A DNA stretch of 51,970 nucleotides from JBHGYD01 sp041920415 (GTDB taxonomy: Bacteria > Bacillota > Bacilli > Bacillales > Anoxybacillaceae), in contig JBHGYD010000050.1 of assembly GCA_041920415.1 (NCBI GenBank), forward strand, positions 1-51,970, given 5' to 3'. The stretch's first letter is position 1. Each line of letters starts with the position of its first letter. Under the pieces are notes generated by a model that was given only the letters and a program-made list of their open reading frames with translations, ran no database searches and was not told where the DNA came from. Of this stretch, positions 16,554 through 24,848 are shown one piece after another. The position numbers and the translations under genes are program-made.

Positions 16554-17909
16554 TTATGATGATTTCATGACATCATATAATTCGAGAAACTTTGTATTAA
16601 AGTCTCCCTGCACAAATTTTTCGTGCTCTAATAATTTTAAGTGAAAAGGAATCGTTGTATGAATCCCTTCGATAACAAATTCGCTTAATGCTCGTTTCAT
16701 CCGCGCAATCGCTTCTTCTCTCGTAGGAGCATGCACAATTAATTTCGCAATCATCGAATCGTAATAAGGTGGAATCATATAGCCAGGATAAGCGGCCGAA
16801 TCGACGCGCACTCCTAATCCACCCGGTGGAAGATACATGTTAATTCGTCCCGGTGACGGCATAAAGTTTTTCTCTGGATTTTCCGCGTTAATCCGGCATT
16901 CAATCGCCCATCCGTTAAAAGTGACTTCTTCCTGAGTAAGCGATAACTTTTCTCCGGAGGCAACACGAATTTGCTCTTTAATTAAGTCGACTCCTGTAAT
17001 CAATTCCGTGACAGGATGCTCCACTTGAATGCGCGTATTCATTTCCATAAAGTAAAATTTCTTCGCTTTATGGTCAAAAATGAATTCCACCGTTCCTGCT
17101 CCTGTATATTGAACAGCTTGGGCAGCTTTTACAGCAGCTTCGCCCATTCGTTTCCGCGTTTCTTCATCAAGCGCTGGAGATGGTGCTTCTTCTACAAGTT
17201 TTTGCAAGCGACGTTGAATCGAACAATCGCGCTCTCCCAAATGAATAACATTTCCGTACGAATCAGCAAGAACTTGAATTTCGACATGACGAAAATCTTC
17301 GATATATTTTTCAATGTATACTCCTGGATTGCCGAATGCTGTCGCCGCTTCTTGTTGTGTAATCGTAATGCCTTTTACTAACTCTTGCTCATTTCTTGCG
17401 ACGCGAATACCTTTTCCGCCACCGCCGGCTGTCGCTTTAATAATGACAGGATAGCCGATTTCGTTAGCGAGGGCCATCGCCTCATCCATGCTTTCAATAA
17501 TTCCTTTCGAACCAGGAACAATCGGCACGCCTGCTTCTCGCATCGTTTCGCGAGCGATATCTTTAATTCCCATTTTTGTAATCGCTTCCGGACTCGGACC
17601 GACAAACGTAATATTGCACTCGCGACAAAGCTCGGCAAACGCAGCGTTTTCGGCTAAAAATCCATATCCTGGATGAATGGCATCGCAACCGGTTAACGTT
17701 GCGACGCTCATAATGTTTGTAAAGTTTAAATAACTATCCTTCGAAGCTGTTGGTCCGATACAATACGCTTCATCGGCTAGTTGAACGTGAAGTGCTTCTC
17801 GGTCCGCTTCTGAAAACACAGCCACCGTTTCAATTCCAAGTTCTTTACAAGCACGAATAATGCGAACGGCGATTTCCCCACGATTAGCAACTAACAATTT
17901 TTTTATCAT
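16554..17909 (-). CDS. accC: Acetyl-CoA carboxylase, biotin carboxylase subunit
   Basis: ATP-grasp enzyme that carboxylates biotin on AccB in the first step of fatty acid synthesis. Visible are KKLLVANRGEIAVRIIRACK at the N-terminus, the glycine loop KATAGGGGKGIRVA (about 159-172), FHVEIQ-type segment (RHVEIQVLAD), GERDCSIQRR, and the catalytic MNTRIQVEHPVTE (about 291-303). 451 residues is the usual length. GGAGAG before the ATG. It is 15 bp after accB in one operon. Confidence 0.98.
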   Translation of the reverse strand: MIKKLLVANRGEIAVRIIRACKELGIETVAVFSEADREALHVQLADEAYCIGPTASKDSYLNFTNIMSVATLTGCDAIHPGYGFLAENAAFAELCRECNITFVGPSPEAITKMGIKDIARETMREAGVPIVPGSKGIIESMDEAMALANEIGYPVIIKATAGGGGKGIRVARNEQELVKGITITQQEAATAFGNPGVYIEKYIEDFRHVEIQVLADSYGNVIHLGERDCSIQRRLQKLVEEAPSPALDEETRKRMGEAAVKAAQAVQYTGAGTVEFIFDHKAKKFYFMEMNTRIQVEHPVTELITGVDLIKEQIRVASGEKLSLTQEEVTFNGWAIECRINAENPEKNFMPSPGRINMYLPPGGLGVRVDSAAYPGYMIPPYYDSMIAKLIVHAPTREEAIARMKRALSEFVIEGIHTTIPFHLKLLEHEKFVQGDFNTKFLELYDVMKSS

Positions 17910-17924
17910 CGCTCGTTCTCTCCC

Positions 17925-18440
17925 TTATTCAGGTTTGACAAGGAATAAAGGTTGTCCATATTCGACAAGTTGTCCATTTTGCACAAGAATTTCTACAATT
18001 TCGCCGTTGACTTCCGCTTCGATTTCATTAAATAGTTTCATCGCTTCGATAATGCAAACAACTGTATCTGTTTTGACTTTGTCTCCCACTTTCACATATG
18101 GCGGGGAATCTGGAGACGGTGCAGAATAAAACGTTCCAACCATCGGTGACGTAATTTTATGTAAATTGTCTCTGTTCACCGCTTCTTGTTTTGGTTTTTC
18201 CTCTTGTTTCACTTCTGCCACAGGAGCAGTTGATTGCGCTGGCGCTTGTGGTGTAACTACCTCTTGTGTGACCACTTTTACCGCCGGCTCAACAGCCGGT
18301 TTTACCACCGCTTCAACCGGAACATGAAAGCTCGGTTTTTTCATATGCACTTTTGTTCCTTCGTATTCATACACGAATTCTTCGATGCTTGATTGGTCAA
18401 TAAGTCGAATCAGCTCACGAATTTCTTGAATTTTCAACAT
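17925..18440 (-). CDS. accB: Acetyl-CoA carboxylase, biotin carboxyl carrier protein
   Basis: 171 residues. The N-terminal helix KIQEIRELIRLIDQSSIEEF is followed by a proline/alanine/valine-rich linker (about 45-90), then the biotinyl domain with the biotin-accepting Lys in CIIEAMKLFNEIEAE and the protective-thumb region TFYSAPSPDSPP. It carries biotin between AccC and the AccAD carboxyltransferase encoded elsewhere. It is the first gene of accB-accC-yqhY. The upstream gap holds a promoter and a palindromic operator candidate. Confidence 0.98.
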   Translation of the reverse strand: MLKIQEIRELIRLIDQSSIEEFVYEYEGTKVHMKKPSFHVPVEAVVKPAVEPAVKVVTQEVVTPQAPAQSTAPVAEVKQEEKPKQEAVNRDNLHKITSPMVGTFYSAPSPDSPPYVKVGDKVKTDTVVCIIEAMKLFNEIEAEVNGEIVEILVQNGQLVEYGQPLFLVKPE

Positions 18441-18493
18441 TGTTCACACCTCTCGCCCCATGTATGTATTGAATGAATGTGTCATATACTACC

Positions 18494-18558
18494 ATCATAC
18501 GACAGACCTTCCCTCATATTCAATAAAAGAATGTAGTGATAGGTAGATTTACTACCTA
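18494..18558 (-). promoter_or_regulatory. Promoter and inverted-repeat operator upstream of accB
   Basis: A sigma-A-like promoter reads TTGAAT (18518-18523), 18 bp, TATGAT (18494-18499). Upstream of the -35 is a perfect 7-bp inverted repeat, TAGGTAG (18540-18546) and CTACCTA (18552-18558), separated by 5 bp. The segment around the right arm, TTACTACCTAGTCATAT, partly resembles the FapR operator of lipid genes. The regulator is an inference. Confidence 0.5.
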
Positions 18559-18635
18559 GTCATATAAACAATTATTATTATATAGCATTAAATGATTTTT
18601 TCCACTCTAAAAAATAGTATGTCCCCCATCACGGC

Positions 18636-18673
18636 AAAAAAAAAGCTATCCTCCATGTAAGGAGTCAGCTCTT
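18636..18673 (-). terminator. Terminator of the spoIIIA operon
   Basis: Minus-strand stem AGCTGACTCC/GGAGGATAGCT with a small internal mismatch and loop TTACAT is followed by nine T residues, just beyond spoIIIAH. Confidence 0.85.
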
Positions 18674-18681
18674 GAAACAAT

Positions 18682-19266
18682 TTATTTCGCTGGCTGGAAT
18701 TCGACAGCCACATCTTGCATTTCCCCGATTTCGCTTTTCACAAGTTGGATAATTTCGTTTGCTGCTTTAGCAGAATGTTCTTTCGCTTTGACTGTCACTC
18801 TTACTTGATCGTCGTCGGCACGAACAAGCACATCTTCATATCCACCCTTGGATTTAATGAGCGTTTCTAACGTTGCCTCTTTTTCAGCAAGCGCTTCAAG
18901 TTTTTGAATTTTGTCAAGTGCCTCGCTCTTTTGCTCTGCTGTTGCATTCGTTGAAGCGACAACCGCATTTAATTGATCGCGCAATCTGCTGCGCTCGTCA
19001 TCAATTTGAAGGCGCAAAGCAGTAAAGACATCATCGCTGGCAATACTCGAAGTGACTTTGCCGTCTTTCGCTTCTGTTTCCTCTACCGCTACGTCTGCTC
19101 CTTCTTTTTTGGTCGTTTGTTCATCTACCTCGCTTACTTTATTGTTTTGCTCATTCATAAACGCGACATTGTCGTTCATGTCTTTTGGAGCTGTCACATA
19201 ATAAACTGATAATACAACAACTAAGCTTAACATCGTTAATAACCAAACAGTTTGCTTTTTTAACAT
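18682..19266 (-). CDS. spoIIIAH: Stage III sporulation protein SpoIIIAH
   Basis: A mother-cell membrane protein whose periplasmic domain binds forespore SpoIIQ across the intermembrane space and helps form the A-Q feeding-tube channel. One N-terminal membrane span (TVWLLTMLSLVVVLSVYYV) is followed by a variable acidic linker and a C-terminal YscJ/FliF-like domain (about 90-194: LRDQLNAVVAS, GGYEDVLVRADDDQVRVTVKA). The start is either ATG 19264-19266 or the adjacent GTG at 19267-19269, both served by GGAGG. It is the last gene of the spoIIIA operon. Confidence 0.93.
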   Translation of the reverse strand: MLKKQTVWLLTMLSLVVVLSVYYVTAPKDMNDNVAFMNEQNNKVSEVDEQTTKKEGADVAVEETEAKDGKVTSSIASDDVFTALRLQIDDERSRLRDQLNAVVASTNATAEQKSEALDKIQKLEALAEKEATLETLIKSKGGYEDVLVRADDDQVRVTVKAKEHSAKAANEIIQLVKSEIGEMQDVAVEFQPAK

Positions 19267-19284
19267 CACATTCGGTCCTCCCTA

Positions 19285-19920
19285 TCATTTTTTTGGTAAT
19301 ACAGCAACGCGATAGCTAGGCACATTCAGCACGCGCGTCACAGCGTCCACAATCCATTTTTTAACTTGAATGTTGTCAGCTCCTTTAGCGACAACTAACA
19401 CACCGCGAATCTCGGGTTTTTTCGTTGTTGAAACGAGCGGAGTTTCATTTTCTCCGTCACGAACGATGACGACTTGTTCGTTAGAAGAGTTGTTCTCTAT
19501 TTTTCGCTTTCCCCCTTCGCGATCGGTTTCATCGGTTGTTTGTTGCTGGGTGACTCGATTTTTCTCAAATACTTTCGTTTCTGTTGCATCGACATTGACG
19601 ACAACCGTTACGTCGTCGACACCAGCAATCGCCTCAAGCGCTGATTTTAACTGTTCTTCGTAACGTTGTTCGTAATCAGCGATGATTTTCGATTTTGTAT
19701 CTTGTTTTTGTCCAAATGCAGGGACCGTTTGTTTGTCCGACTGCTCAAATACCGCTACCGACTTCGAAGACGATTGCTCGTCTTTGGCAGATAAATGGCT
19801 CATTAACATAAACGCAATGCCAAGTAGCAATAGCATCAATACATATGAAAAGGGTGTTGCTTTCTTTTCTCCATGCTCTTTTTCAATTGGCGATAACCAT
19901 CGTTTAATGAGCTGAAACAT
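19285..19920 (-). CDS. spoIIIAG: Stage III sporulation protein SpoIIIAG
   Basis: A ring-forming component of the SpoIIIA-SpoIIQ channel, about 211 residues. An N-terminal span (FSYVLMLLLLGIAFMLM) is followed by an extracytoplasmic domain with two halves of a ring-building motif: LEAIAGVDDVTVVVNVDATE and IRGVLVVAKGADNIQVKKWIVDAV, the second ending NVPSYRVAVLPKK. ATG 19918-19920 is preceded by GGGAGG; it lies inside the end of spoIIIAF, a 17-bp overlap. An upstream in-frame start at 19965 would overlap spoIIIAF further and lacks support. Confidence 0.93.
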   Translation of the reverse strand: MFQLIKRWLSPIEKEHGEKKATPFSYVLMLLLLGIAFMLMSHLSAKDEQSSSKSVAVFEQSDKQTVPAFGQKQDTKSKIIADYEQRYEEQLKSALEAIAGVDDVTVVVNVDATETKVFEKNRVTQQQTTDETDREGGKRKIENNSSNEQVVIVRDGENETPLVSTTKKPEIRGVLVVAKGADNIQVKKWIVDAVTRVLNVPSYRVAVLPKK

Positions 19921-20527
19921 CCCCCCATTCCCTCCCCTCGATTTGCACAACGATTTTTTCTTCATTTACTCCCCATTTTGTCGCTAAAAAGGAAGCCATC
20001 TCTTTTTCTAGCATTTCGTTACGGGTTGGTTCGCTCATCGGTTTAGACGCGTCGATGACAACAGGTTGAATCGTTTCTTCTTGTTGTTTACTTAACGTCA
20101 CTTCGATTGCTTCAATATCATTAGGAATTTGCAGATTTTCGGTTTCACTTGTTTTGAACGTAATGTTTTGTACTGTCAATCCATATTGCTTCATCAACTC
20201 CTCAGCCACCTGTTTTTTCATCTGGACAGCCATTTGTTCTAAAATATATGCACGTTGTGAGGCTTGTATTTCTTTTTTCTTCTTTTCTATTTCATTTTTC
20301 ATCATTTCTTGTTGTCCATTTCCTTCCGCTTCAACAGCAGCAAGAAGGCGATCGACATCAATAGAAAAAAAGCGCAAAAGAGGAGATAACATAATGAAAA
20401 GTAGAATCAACCCGATGACCATTTTTACATATTTTTGAAGATTCGTAGATGGTAGCAATAAATCGATGATGATCGCAAATAAGATAAAAATAATGATATT
20501 CGTTACCCATTCAATAATCATGTGCAT
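19904..20527 (-). CDS. spoIIIAF: Stage III sporulation protein SpoIIIAF
   Basis: 207 residues: two N-terminal membrane segments (WVTNIIIFILFAIIIDLLL and VKMVIGLILLFIMLSPLL) followed by a soluble, charged domain of the ring-building type (VEVTLSKQQEET-like region, IEVTLSKQQ). Component of the mother-cell SpoIIIA complex. RBS GGAGGG seven bases before the ATG. It lies between spoIIIAE and spoIIIAG with its end overlapping the spoIIIAG start. Intact. Confidence 0.92.
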   Translation of the reverse strand: MHMIIEWVTNIIIFILFAIIIDLLLPSTNLQKYVKMVIGLILLFIMLSPLLRFFSIDVDRLLAAVEAEGNGQQEMMKNEIEKKKKEIQASQRAYILEQMAVQMKKQVAEELMKQYGLTVQNITFKTSETENLQIPNDIEAIEVTLSKQQEETIQPVVIDASKPMSEPTRNEMLEKEMASFLATKWGVNEEKIVVQIEGREWGDVSAH

Positions 20528-20539
20528 TGTTTTTCCCTC

Positions 20540-21715
20540 CTAGCGAACCATCATCGTAATATTTCCAGCAGTAATGATGACCGTTAAACTTAGGAAAAAC
20601 ATAAGCGACACAATCGCTAATGCAGCGAAAATATACGTAATACTTTTACTAATAATACTTAAGCAAGAAATGACGGGACCGCCGCCAAGCGGTTGCAATA
20701 CCGCAGCAGAAAGTTTGTAAATAAAAGCAATGACGAAAATTTTTAAAGCAGGGAACAACGCAATCATCAGTAAAACGGCAACACCGACCATCCCTACTGT
20801 ATTTTTGAGTAACATCGATGCCGTCACGACTGTATCTGTCGCATCGGTAAACATTTTTCCGACTACGGGAACGAAATTTCCGGTGACAAACTTCGCTGTC
20901 CGCAACGCAATTCCATCAGCAATCGCTGATGTTGTTCCTTTGACAGACATAACGCCAAGAAAAATCGTTAAAATGACGCCAAGTGTCCCTATCGCCACTT
21001 TCGTAAATAGCTCTGCAAGTTGTGTCACTTTATAATGCTCCGCCATCGTGCTGACAATGCTTAATAAAGCAGCTAAAAATAGAAGAGGCAGTGTCACATA
21101 TTCAACGACCATTCCGGTTGTATTCATCAAAAAAAGAATGATGGGATGAAAAAATGCTGCTGATATAAGTCCGCCTGAAGATGCTAGCAACGCTAATAAA
21201 AGGGGAATCATCGCAATCATAAAATGGCTCATCGTCTGAATCGCCTCATGAGCATACTCCATGGCCAATCGGAAACTATTTAATGCGATAATGATAAGGA
21301 CCATATATACAACCGCATAGGCCACTTTACTGACGGCCTGTTGTTCAAACGCATTTTGTAGCGACTGTAAAAACATGCTAAACACAGTGAGCAAAATAAG
21401 CGTACCGAGAAGCTTTCCATTTGTTTGCAACTCGTAAAAAATAAACTTAAGAAAGGCCATAATCCACTCTTTTAGTGACCATTCCTTCTGTCCACTCAGA
21501 AACTGCACGAACGACCCTTTTTGGCTTTCCGGCAAAAATCCGCCATATTTCGTGACAATGTCGTTCCAATATTGCTGAATTTCATCGATTCCAAGTGTTT
21601 CTACTTGTTTTTGTACTATTTGTTCATCCGGAGGAGAAGCTTGTACAACAAACGGCGATAAAAAAAAGAGAGAAAACAGCGCAATCGTGATAACCAAAAC
21701 AAGCTTTCCTTTCAA
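20540..21715 (-). CDS. spoIIIAE: Stage III sporulation protein SpoIIIAE
   Basis: A 391-residue polytopic membrane protein with an N-terminal signal (LVLVITIALFSLFFLSPFVVQA), an exported segment, and about six to eight spans over residues 90-390. It is thought to be the transporter-like part of the SpoIIIA complex. Segments such as LGVMSVKGTTSAIADGIALRTAKFVTGNFVPVVG are characteristic but not catalytic. It is intact, within the operon between spoIIIAD (18 bp away) and spoIIIAF (12 bp). Confidence 0.94.
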   Translation of the reverse strand: MKGKLVLVITIALFSLFFLSPFVVQASPPDEQIVQKQVETLGIDEIQQYWNDIVTKYGGFLPESQKGSFVQFLSGQKEWSLKEWIMAFLKFIFYELQTNGKLLGTLILLTVFSMFLQSLQNAFEQQAVSKVAYAVVYMVLIIIALNSFRLAMEYAHEAIQTMSHFMIAMIPLLLALLASSGGLISAAFFHPIILFLMNTTGMVVEYVTLPLLFLAALLSIVSTMAEHYKVTQLAELFTKVAIGTLGVILTIFLGVMSVKGTTSAIADGIALRTAKFVTGNFVPVVGKMFTDATDTVVTASMLLKNTVGMVGVAVLLMIALFPALKIFVIAFIYKLSAAVLQPLGGGPVISCLSIISKSITYIFAALAIVSLMFFLSLTVIITAGNITMMVR

Positions 21716-21733
21716 TGAATCACCCCCTATCCG

Positions 21734-22126
21734 TTACGACGAAGGAATTAAGCCAATCACTGTTTCGATAATCGCCGTTAAAATTGGAATCGCCATCGCT
21801 AAAATTAAAATTTTCCCACCAAGTTCGATCTTCGAAGCGATCGCTCCTTGTCCGGCGTCTTTGGAAATTTGTGCGGCAAATTCAGCGATATACGCAATCC
21901 CAATAATTTTTAAAATCGTCTCGAAATACACCATATTCACTTTTGTATCCGATGCCATTTTCTGTAACATATGGAGAATGTCGCTAATTTTATCGACTAA
22001 CAAAAGAAAAATGACACAACCGACAAACACCGTTAGTAAAAAAGCGATGCTCGATTTATGTTCGTTTAAAAGAATCACTAAAAATGTAGCAATGAGTCCT
22101 AATCCGACAATTTGCAAAATTTCAAT
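21734..22126 (-). CDS. spoIIIAD: Stage III sporulation protein SpoIIIAD, probably started at a rare ATT codon
   Basis: About 130 residues with four membrane spans (VGLGLIATFLVILL, IAFLLTVFVGCVIFLLL, ILKIIGIAYIAEFAAQI, ILILAMAIPILTAI). Conserved membrane part of the SpoIIIA complex. AGGAGGG at 22134-22140 is seven bases from an in-frame ATT (22124-22126), giving MEILQIVGLG, which aligns well with the B. subtilis N-terminus. The next recognised start, TTG at 22115-22117, would be 16 bases from the RBS. I chose ATT on spacing and homology, but TTG remains possible. Sits between spoIIIAC and spoIIIAE. Confidence 0.88.
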   Translation of the reverse strand: MEILQIVGLGLIATFLVILLNEHKSSIAFLLTVFVGCVIFLLLVDKISDILHMLQKMASDTKVNMVYFETILKIIGIAYIAEFAAQISKDAGQGAIASKIELGGKILILAMAIPILTAIIETVIGLIPSS

Positions 22127-22138
22127 CGCTGTTCCCTC

Positions 22139-22345
22139 CTAACTTCGGAACAAAAATACGTCTTTAATTTTTTGGAACAAATCACTGACAATGGACGCCA
22201 CCATAAATAAAATGTAAATAAACCCAAGAAGCGTGACCCATTGGGCGTATTCTTTTTTTCCCATCTGATCTAGCACCGTATGCAAAAATGCGACAACGAT
22301 TCCAACGCCAGCAATTTTAAAAATGATATCGACATCAATGCCCAT
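22139..22345 (-). CDS. spoIIIAC: Stage III sporulation protein SpoIIIAC
   Basis: 68 residues with two membrane spans (IIFKIAGVGIVVAFLHTVL and WVTLLGFIYILFMVASIV), complete for this very small family. Part of the mother-cell SpoIIIA complex. Starts with ATG behind GGAGG and ends 12 bases before the proposed spoIIIAD start. Sequence alone gives no further function. Confidence 0.93.
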   Translation of the reverse strand: MGIDVDIIFKIAGVGIVVAFLHTVLDQMGKKEYAQWVTLLGFIYILFMVASIVSDLFQKIKDVFLFRS

Positions 22346-22363
22346 GTTCGCTCTGCCTCCTGT

Positions 22364-22876
22364 TTACATCAGTAAAATAATGAGCAACAGCCCCGTCAGT
22401 ACCCCTAAACTTTTTGCCATTTTTTCATAGCGCGCTTTTTTTTCTAACGCATCTTGCTCTTCCCGTTCAAGATGGACAAGCGCCAATGTAATCTGCTTTT
22501 GCTGTGCGATTCGATCATATTGCCCAAGCGTTTCTCCAAACTGTTTCATAATTTCAAATTCACCTTGTTTCAAAGCGGTCAATTTCCAAACTTCCTGCAG
22601 GCTTTCCTCCCATGCTTGCTTGACGCTTGTTTCTCCTGTTTGAAGCTTTGCGGCAAATTGTTCAAAGAGATGCGACAGCGGAAAAGAGAGCTGGTTTGCT
22701 AAATGTAAAGCGGCTTCTGATAACGGGGTATGACCATACATAATTTCTGCCTCTAACGATTGCAAGGCCACTTTTAATTGCCGTAATTGACGGGGGCGCT
22801 CGTTTAAAAATCGCGATGTTTCAAAACCGGTCCACGTTGTCGCCAGTAAAATGAAACATGCTCCAATGAGCTTCAT
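22364..22876 (-). CDS. spoIIIAB: Stage III sporulation protein SpoIIIAB
   Basis: 170 residues: an N-terminal hydrophobic segment (LIGACFILLATTWTGF), a helical soluble middle resembling the cytoplasmic fold of type II secretion GspF proteins, and a C-terminal span (LGVLTGLLLIILLM). With SpoIIIAA it makes the secretion-like base of the channel. The start overlaps the spoIIIAA stop by four bases (ATGA type), so translation is coupled. Confidence 0.94.
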   Translation of the reverse strand: MKLIGACFILLATTWTGFETSRFLNERPRQLRQLKVALQSLEAEIMYGHTPLSEAALHLANQLSFPLSHLFEQFAAKLQTGETSVKQAWEESLQEVWKLTALKQGEFEIMKQFGETLGQYDRIAQQKQITLALVHLEREEQDALEKKARYEKMAKSLGVLTGLLLIILLM

Positions 22877-23799
22877 CTCCTCACCCCCGTTCTTTCATAC
22901 AGCACCGCTCCGGTTTGATCGGTAATGCGTCGAATCGTTCCGGGCCCGTTTTCATTCGTAAGTTCAATGAATCGTTCGAATACCCCTTGTTCGATAATAG
23001 GGCGTAATGTTGGGCGTTTGAATACATCTTTCCATTCTCTTCCGTGCACAGTTGTACATACACATACACCCGCATGGACTGCTTCTAAAACCGCCTCACT
23101 ATCTTCGGCGCGGCCAATTTCATCGACAATTAATACATCAGGGCTCATCGAACGAATCATCATCATCATTCCTTCTGCTTTCGGACACGCATCGAGCACA
23201 TCGACGCGGTCTCCTAAATCAAATTGCGGAATTCCTTTGACGCATCCAGCAATTTCTGAACGTTCATCGACGATGCTAATTTTTTTGGATGGAATGTTTC
23301 GTTCTTTTACGCCTTTGCTTATCATTCGAGCTAAATCGCGGAGCAGTGTTGTTTTTCCAGTTTGCGGTGAGCCAATAATCATCGTATTGCGCCAATAGCC
23401 GTCATAAAGGTATGGAAGGAGCGGGGAAGCAACCCCCACTTTTTGTTTGGCAATCCGAATATTAAAGGAGGTGACATGTCGAATGGCTTTCACGTTTCCG
23501 CCATCGGTAATGACTTTGCCAGCTAGTCCAACACGATGGCCCCCTTGGATTGTAATAAAGCCTCGTTTTAATTCTTCTTCTATCGCATAAATCGAATATT
23601 GGCTTAATTTATTGAGAAGGTGGATACCATCTTCTGCTGTCACACGATACGGAAGAAAGTGGGCCGTTCCTTTTACAAGCACTTCTAAAGGTCGCTGAAC
23701 TCTCACGCGAATTTCTTCGATGTGCTCACACAATGAAGGAGGTAATTGCTCAAGGGCAGCGACAACCGCTTTTGGCAACATCTCCACTATCGCTTGCAT
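22873..23799 (-). CDS. spoIIIAA: Stage III sporulation protein SpoIIIAA, secretion-type ATPase
   Basis: 308 residues, cytoplasmic. Walker A GSPQTGKTTLLRDLARM (near 142), Walker B DVLIVDEIGRAEDSEAV (near 215), and the preceding HVTSFNIRIAKQK and VDERSEIAGC segments mark the P-loop ATPase related to type II/IV secretion motors. It powers or assembles the SpoIIIA channel. First gene of the eight-gene operon, with AGGAGG before the ATG and a sigma-E promoter candidate about 35 bases upstream. Confidence 0.96.
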   Translation of the reverse strand: MQAIVEMLPKAVVAALEQLPPSLCEHIEEIRVRVQRPLEVLVKGTAHFLPYRVTAEDGIHLLNKLSQYSIYAIEEELKRGFITIQGGHRVGLAGKVITDGGNVKAIRHVTSFNIRIAKQKVGVASPLLPYLYDGYWRNTMIIGSPQTGKTTLLRDLARMISKGVKERNIPSKKISIVDERSEIAGCVKGIPQFDLGDRVDVLDACPKAEGMMMMIRSMSPDVLIVDEIGRAEDSEAVLEAVHAGVCVCTTVHGREWKDVFKRPTLRPIIEQGVFERFIELTNENGPGTIRRITDQTGAVLYERTGVRR

Positions 23800-23831
23800 G
23801 TGTCCCTCCTCCTTTTCGTTCGACTAGTTCA

Positions 23832-23860
23832 TATTTATGGGATAGGGAGATGAATTATGA
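23832..23860 (-). promoter_or_regulatory. Candidate sigma-E promoter of the spoIIIA operon
   Basis: Minus strand -35 TCATAAT (23854-23860) and -10 CATAAATA (23832-23839) are separated by 14 bp, a good fit to the mother-cell sigma-E pattern KMATATT-N14/15-CATACAMT and to the known sigma-E control of spoIIIA in B. subtilis. Confidence 0.65.
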
Positions 23861-23861
23861 C

Positions 23862-24143
23862 TCACTTATAAATACCGAATAAAATCAAGGCAACACCAAG
23901 GGCAATCCACAACAATTTGGAAAAAGAGAGCTCGTCCGTTATCGAAAGAAGACCAATCGTCATCGTAGTGATAAAAATAATTGGACCGACGATCGCAAGT
24001 AACGCATTGACAGCGACTGCCTTTTTGACATCATTGAGCGAAAGCATCACGAGAGCGCTTACTAACTCAATCGTTGCTGATAACAGACGCAATCCTGCCA
24101 TTGAAAGAACAGCCGGTTCCATCATAGATAGCCACCGTTTCAT
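23862..24143 (-). CDS. yqhV: Small membrane protein YqhV
   Basis: 93 residues with three hydrophobic segments (ATIELVSALVMLSL, AVAVNALLAIVGPIIFITTM and LLWIALGVALILFGIYK). It matches the YqhV position between efp and spoIIIAA in Bacillus. Function unknown; in B. subtilis it is reported in the mother-cell regulon. GGAGG before the ATG. No catalytic motif. Confidence 0.85.
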   Translation of the reverse strand: MKRWLSMMEPAVLSMAGLRLLSATIELVSALVMLSLNDVKKAVAVNALLAIVGPIIFITTMTIGLLSITDELSFSKLLWIALGVALILFGIYK

Positions 24144-24220
24144 GAATTCCTCCCGGAAATAAGAAAATGATTAGTACAAACGTATGCGAAAACGACGAGT
24201 TTCAGAAGGGATTTTTGCTG

Positions 24221-24257
24221 AAAAAATAAAAAGCCCCTTGCTAAAAAGCAAGGAGCG
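24221..24257 (-). terminator. efp terminator
   Basis: Minus-strand stem GCTCCTTGC/GCAAGGGGC (24233-24241 with 24248-24256) with a 6-nt loop, followed by a T-rich run, eight bases past efp. Confidence 0.85.
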
Positions 24258-24264
24258 AAAAGAG

Positions 24265-24822
24265 TTACGCACGAGATACGTACGTGCCATCCGCCGTATT
24301 GATGATTAATACATCTCCTTCGTTCACGAAGAAAGGTACTTGGACAACAAGTCCTGTTTCCAACGTAGCTGGTTTTGAGCCGCCGGAAGCAGTGTCCCCT
24401 TTAATACCAGGCTCTGTTTCCACAACTTTTAACTCAACGGTGTTTGGAAGCTCCACACCGATCGTTTCGCCTTGATACATCATAATGAATACTTCCATGT
24501 TTTCTTTTAAGAATTTCAATTCATGTTCAATTTGTTTAGATGAAAGTTCGATTTGCTCGTAAGTTTCCGTATCCATGAATACGTGTTGATCACCGTTTGC
24601 ATATAAATATTGCATTTTGCGGTTGTCGATTTGCGCTCTGTTTACTTTTTCGCCCGCGCGGAACGTTTTTTCTTGAATCGCGCCTGTGCGAAGGTTGCGA
24701 AGCTTCGAGCGAACAAACGCCGCACCTTTACCAGGTTTTACGTGTTGGAATTCAATGACGCGCCAAATGTCGCCGTCTACTTCGATTGTTAAGCCTGTAC
24801 GAAAATCGTTCACTGAAATCAT
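24265..24822 (-). CDS. efp: Translation elongation factor P
   Basis: 185 residues. Relieves ribosome stalling at polyproline. Domain I (residues 1-65) contains HVKPGKGAAFVRSKLRN with Lys32 at the loop tip, the residue that is modified in Bacillus; the two following OB domains include MDTETYEQIELS and VVETEPGIKGDTASGGSKPATLETG. Complete. It starts with ATG 26 bases after papA, so the two are probably co-transcribed, as in other Bacillaceae, and ends at its own terminator. Confidence 0.98.
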   Translation of the reverse strand: MISVNDFRTGLTIEVDGDIWRVIEFQHVKPGKGAAFVRSKLRNLRTGAIQEKTFRAGEKVNRAQIDNRKMQYLYANGDQHVFMDTETYEQIELSSKQIEHELKFLKENMEVFIMMYQGETIGVELPNTVELKVVETEPGIKGDTASGGSKPATLETGLVVQVPFFVNEGDVLIINTADGTYVSRA

Positions 24823-24848
24823 TGACTAATGTCCTCCTACTTACAATA

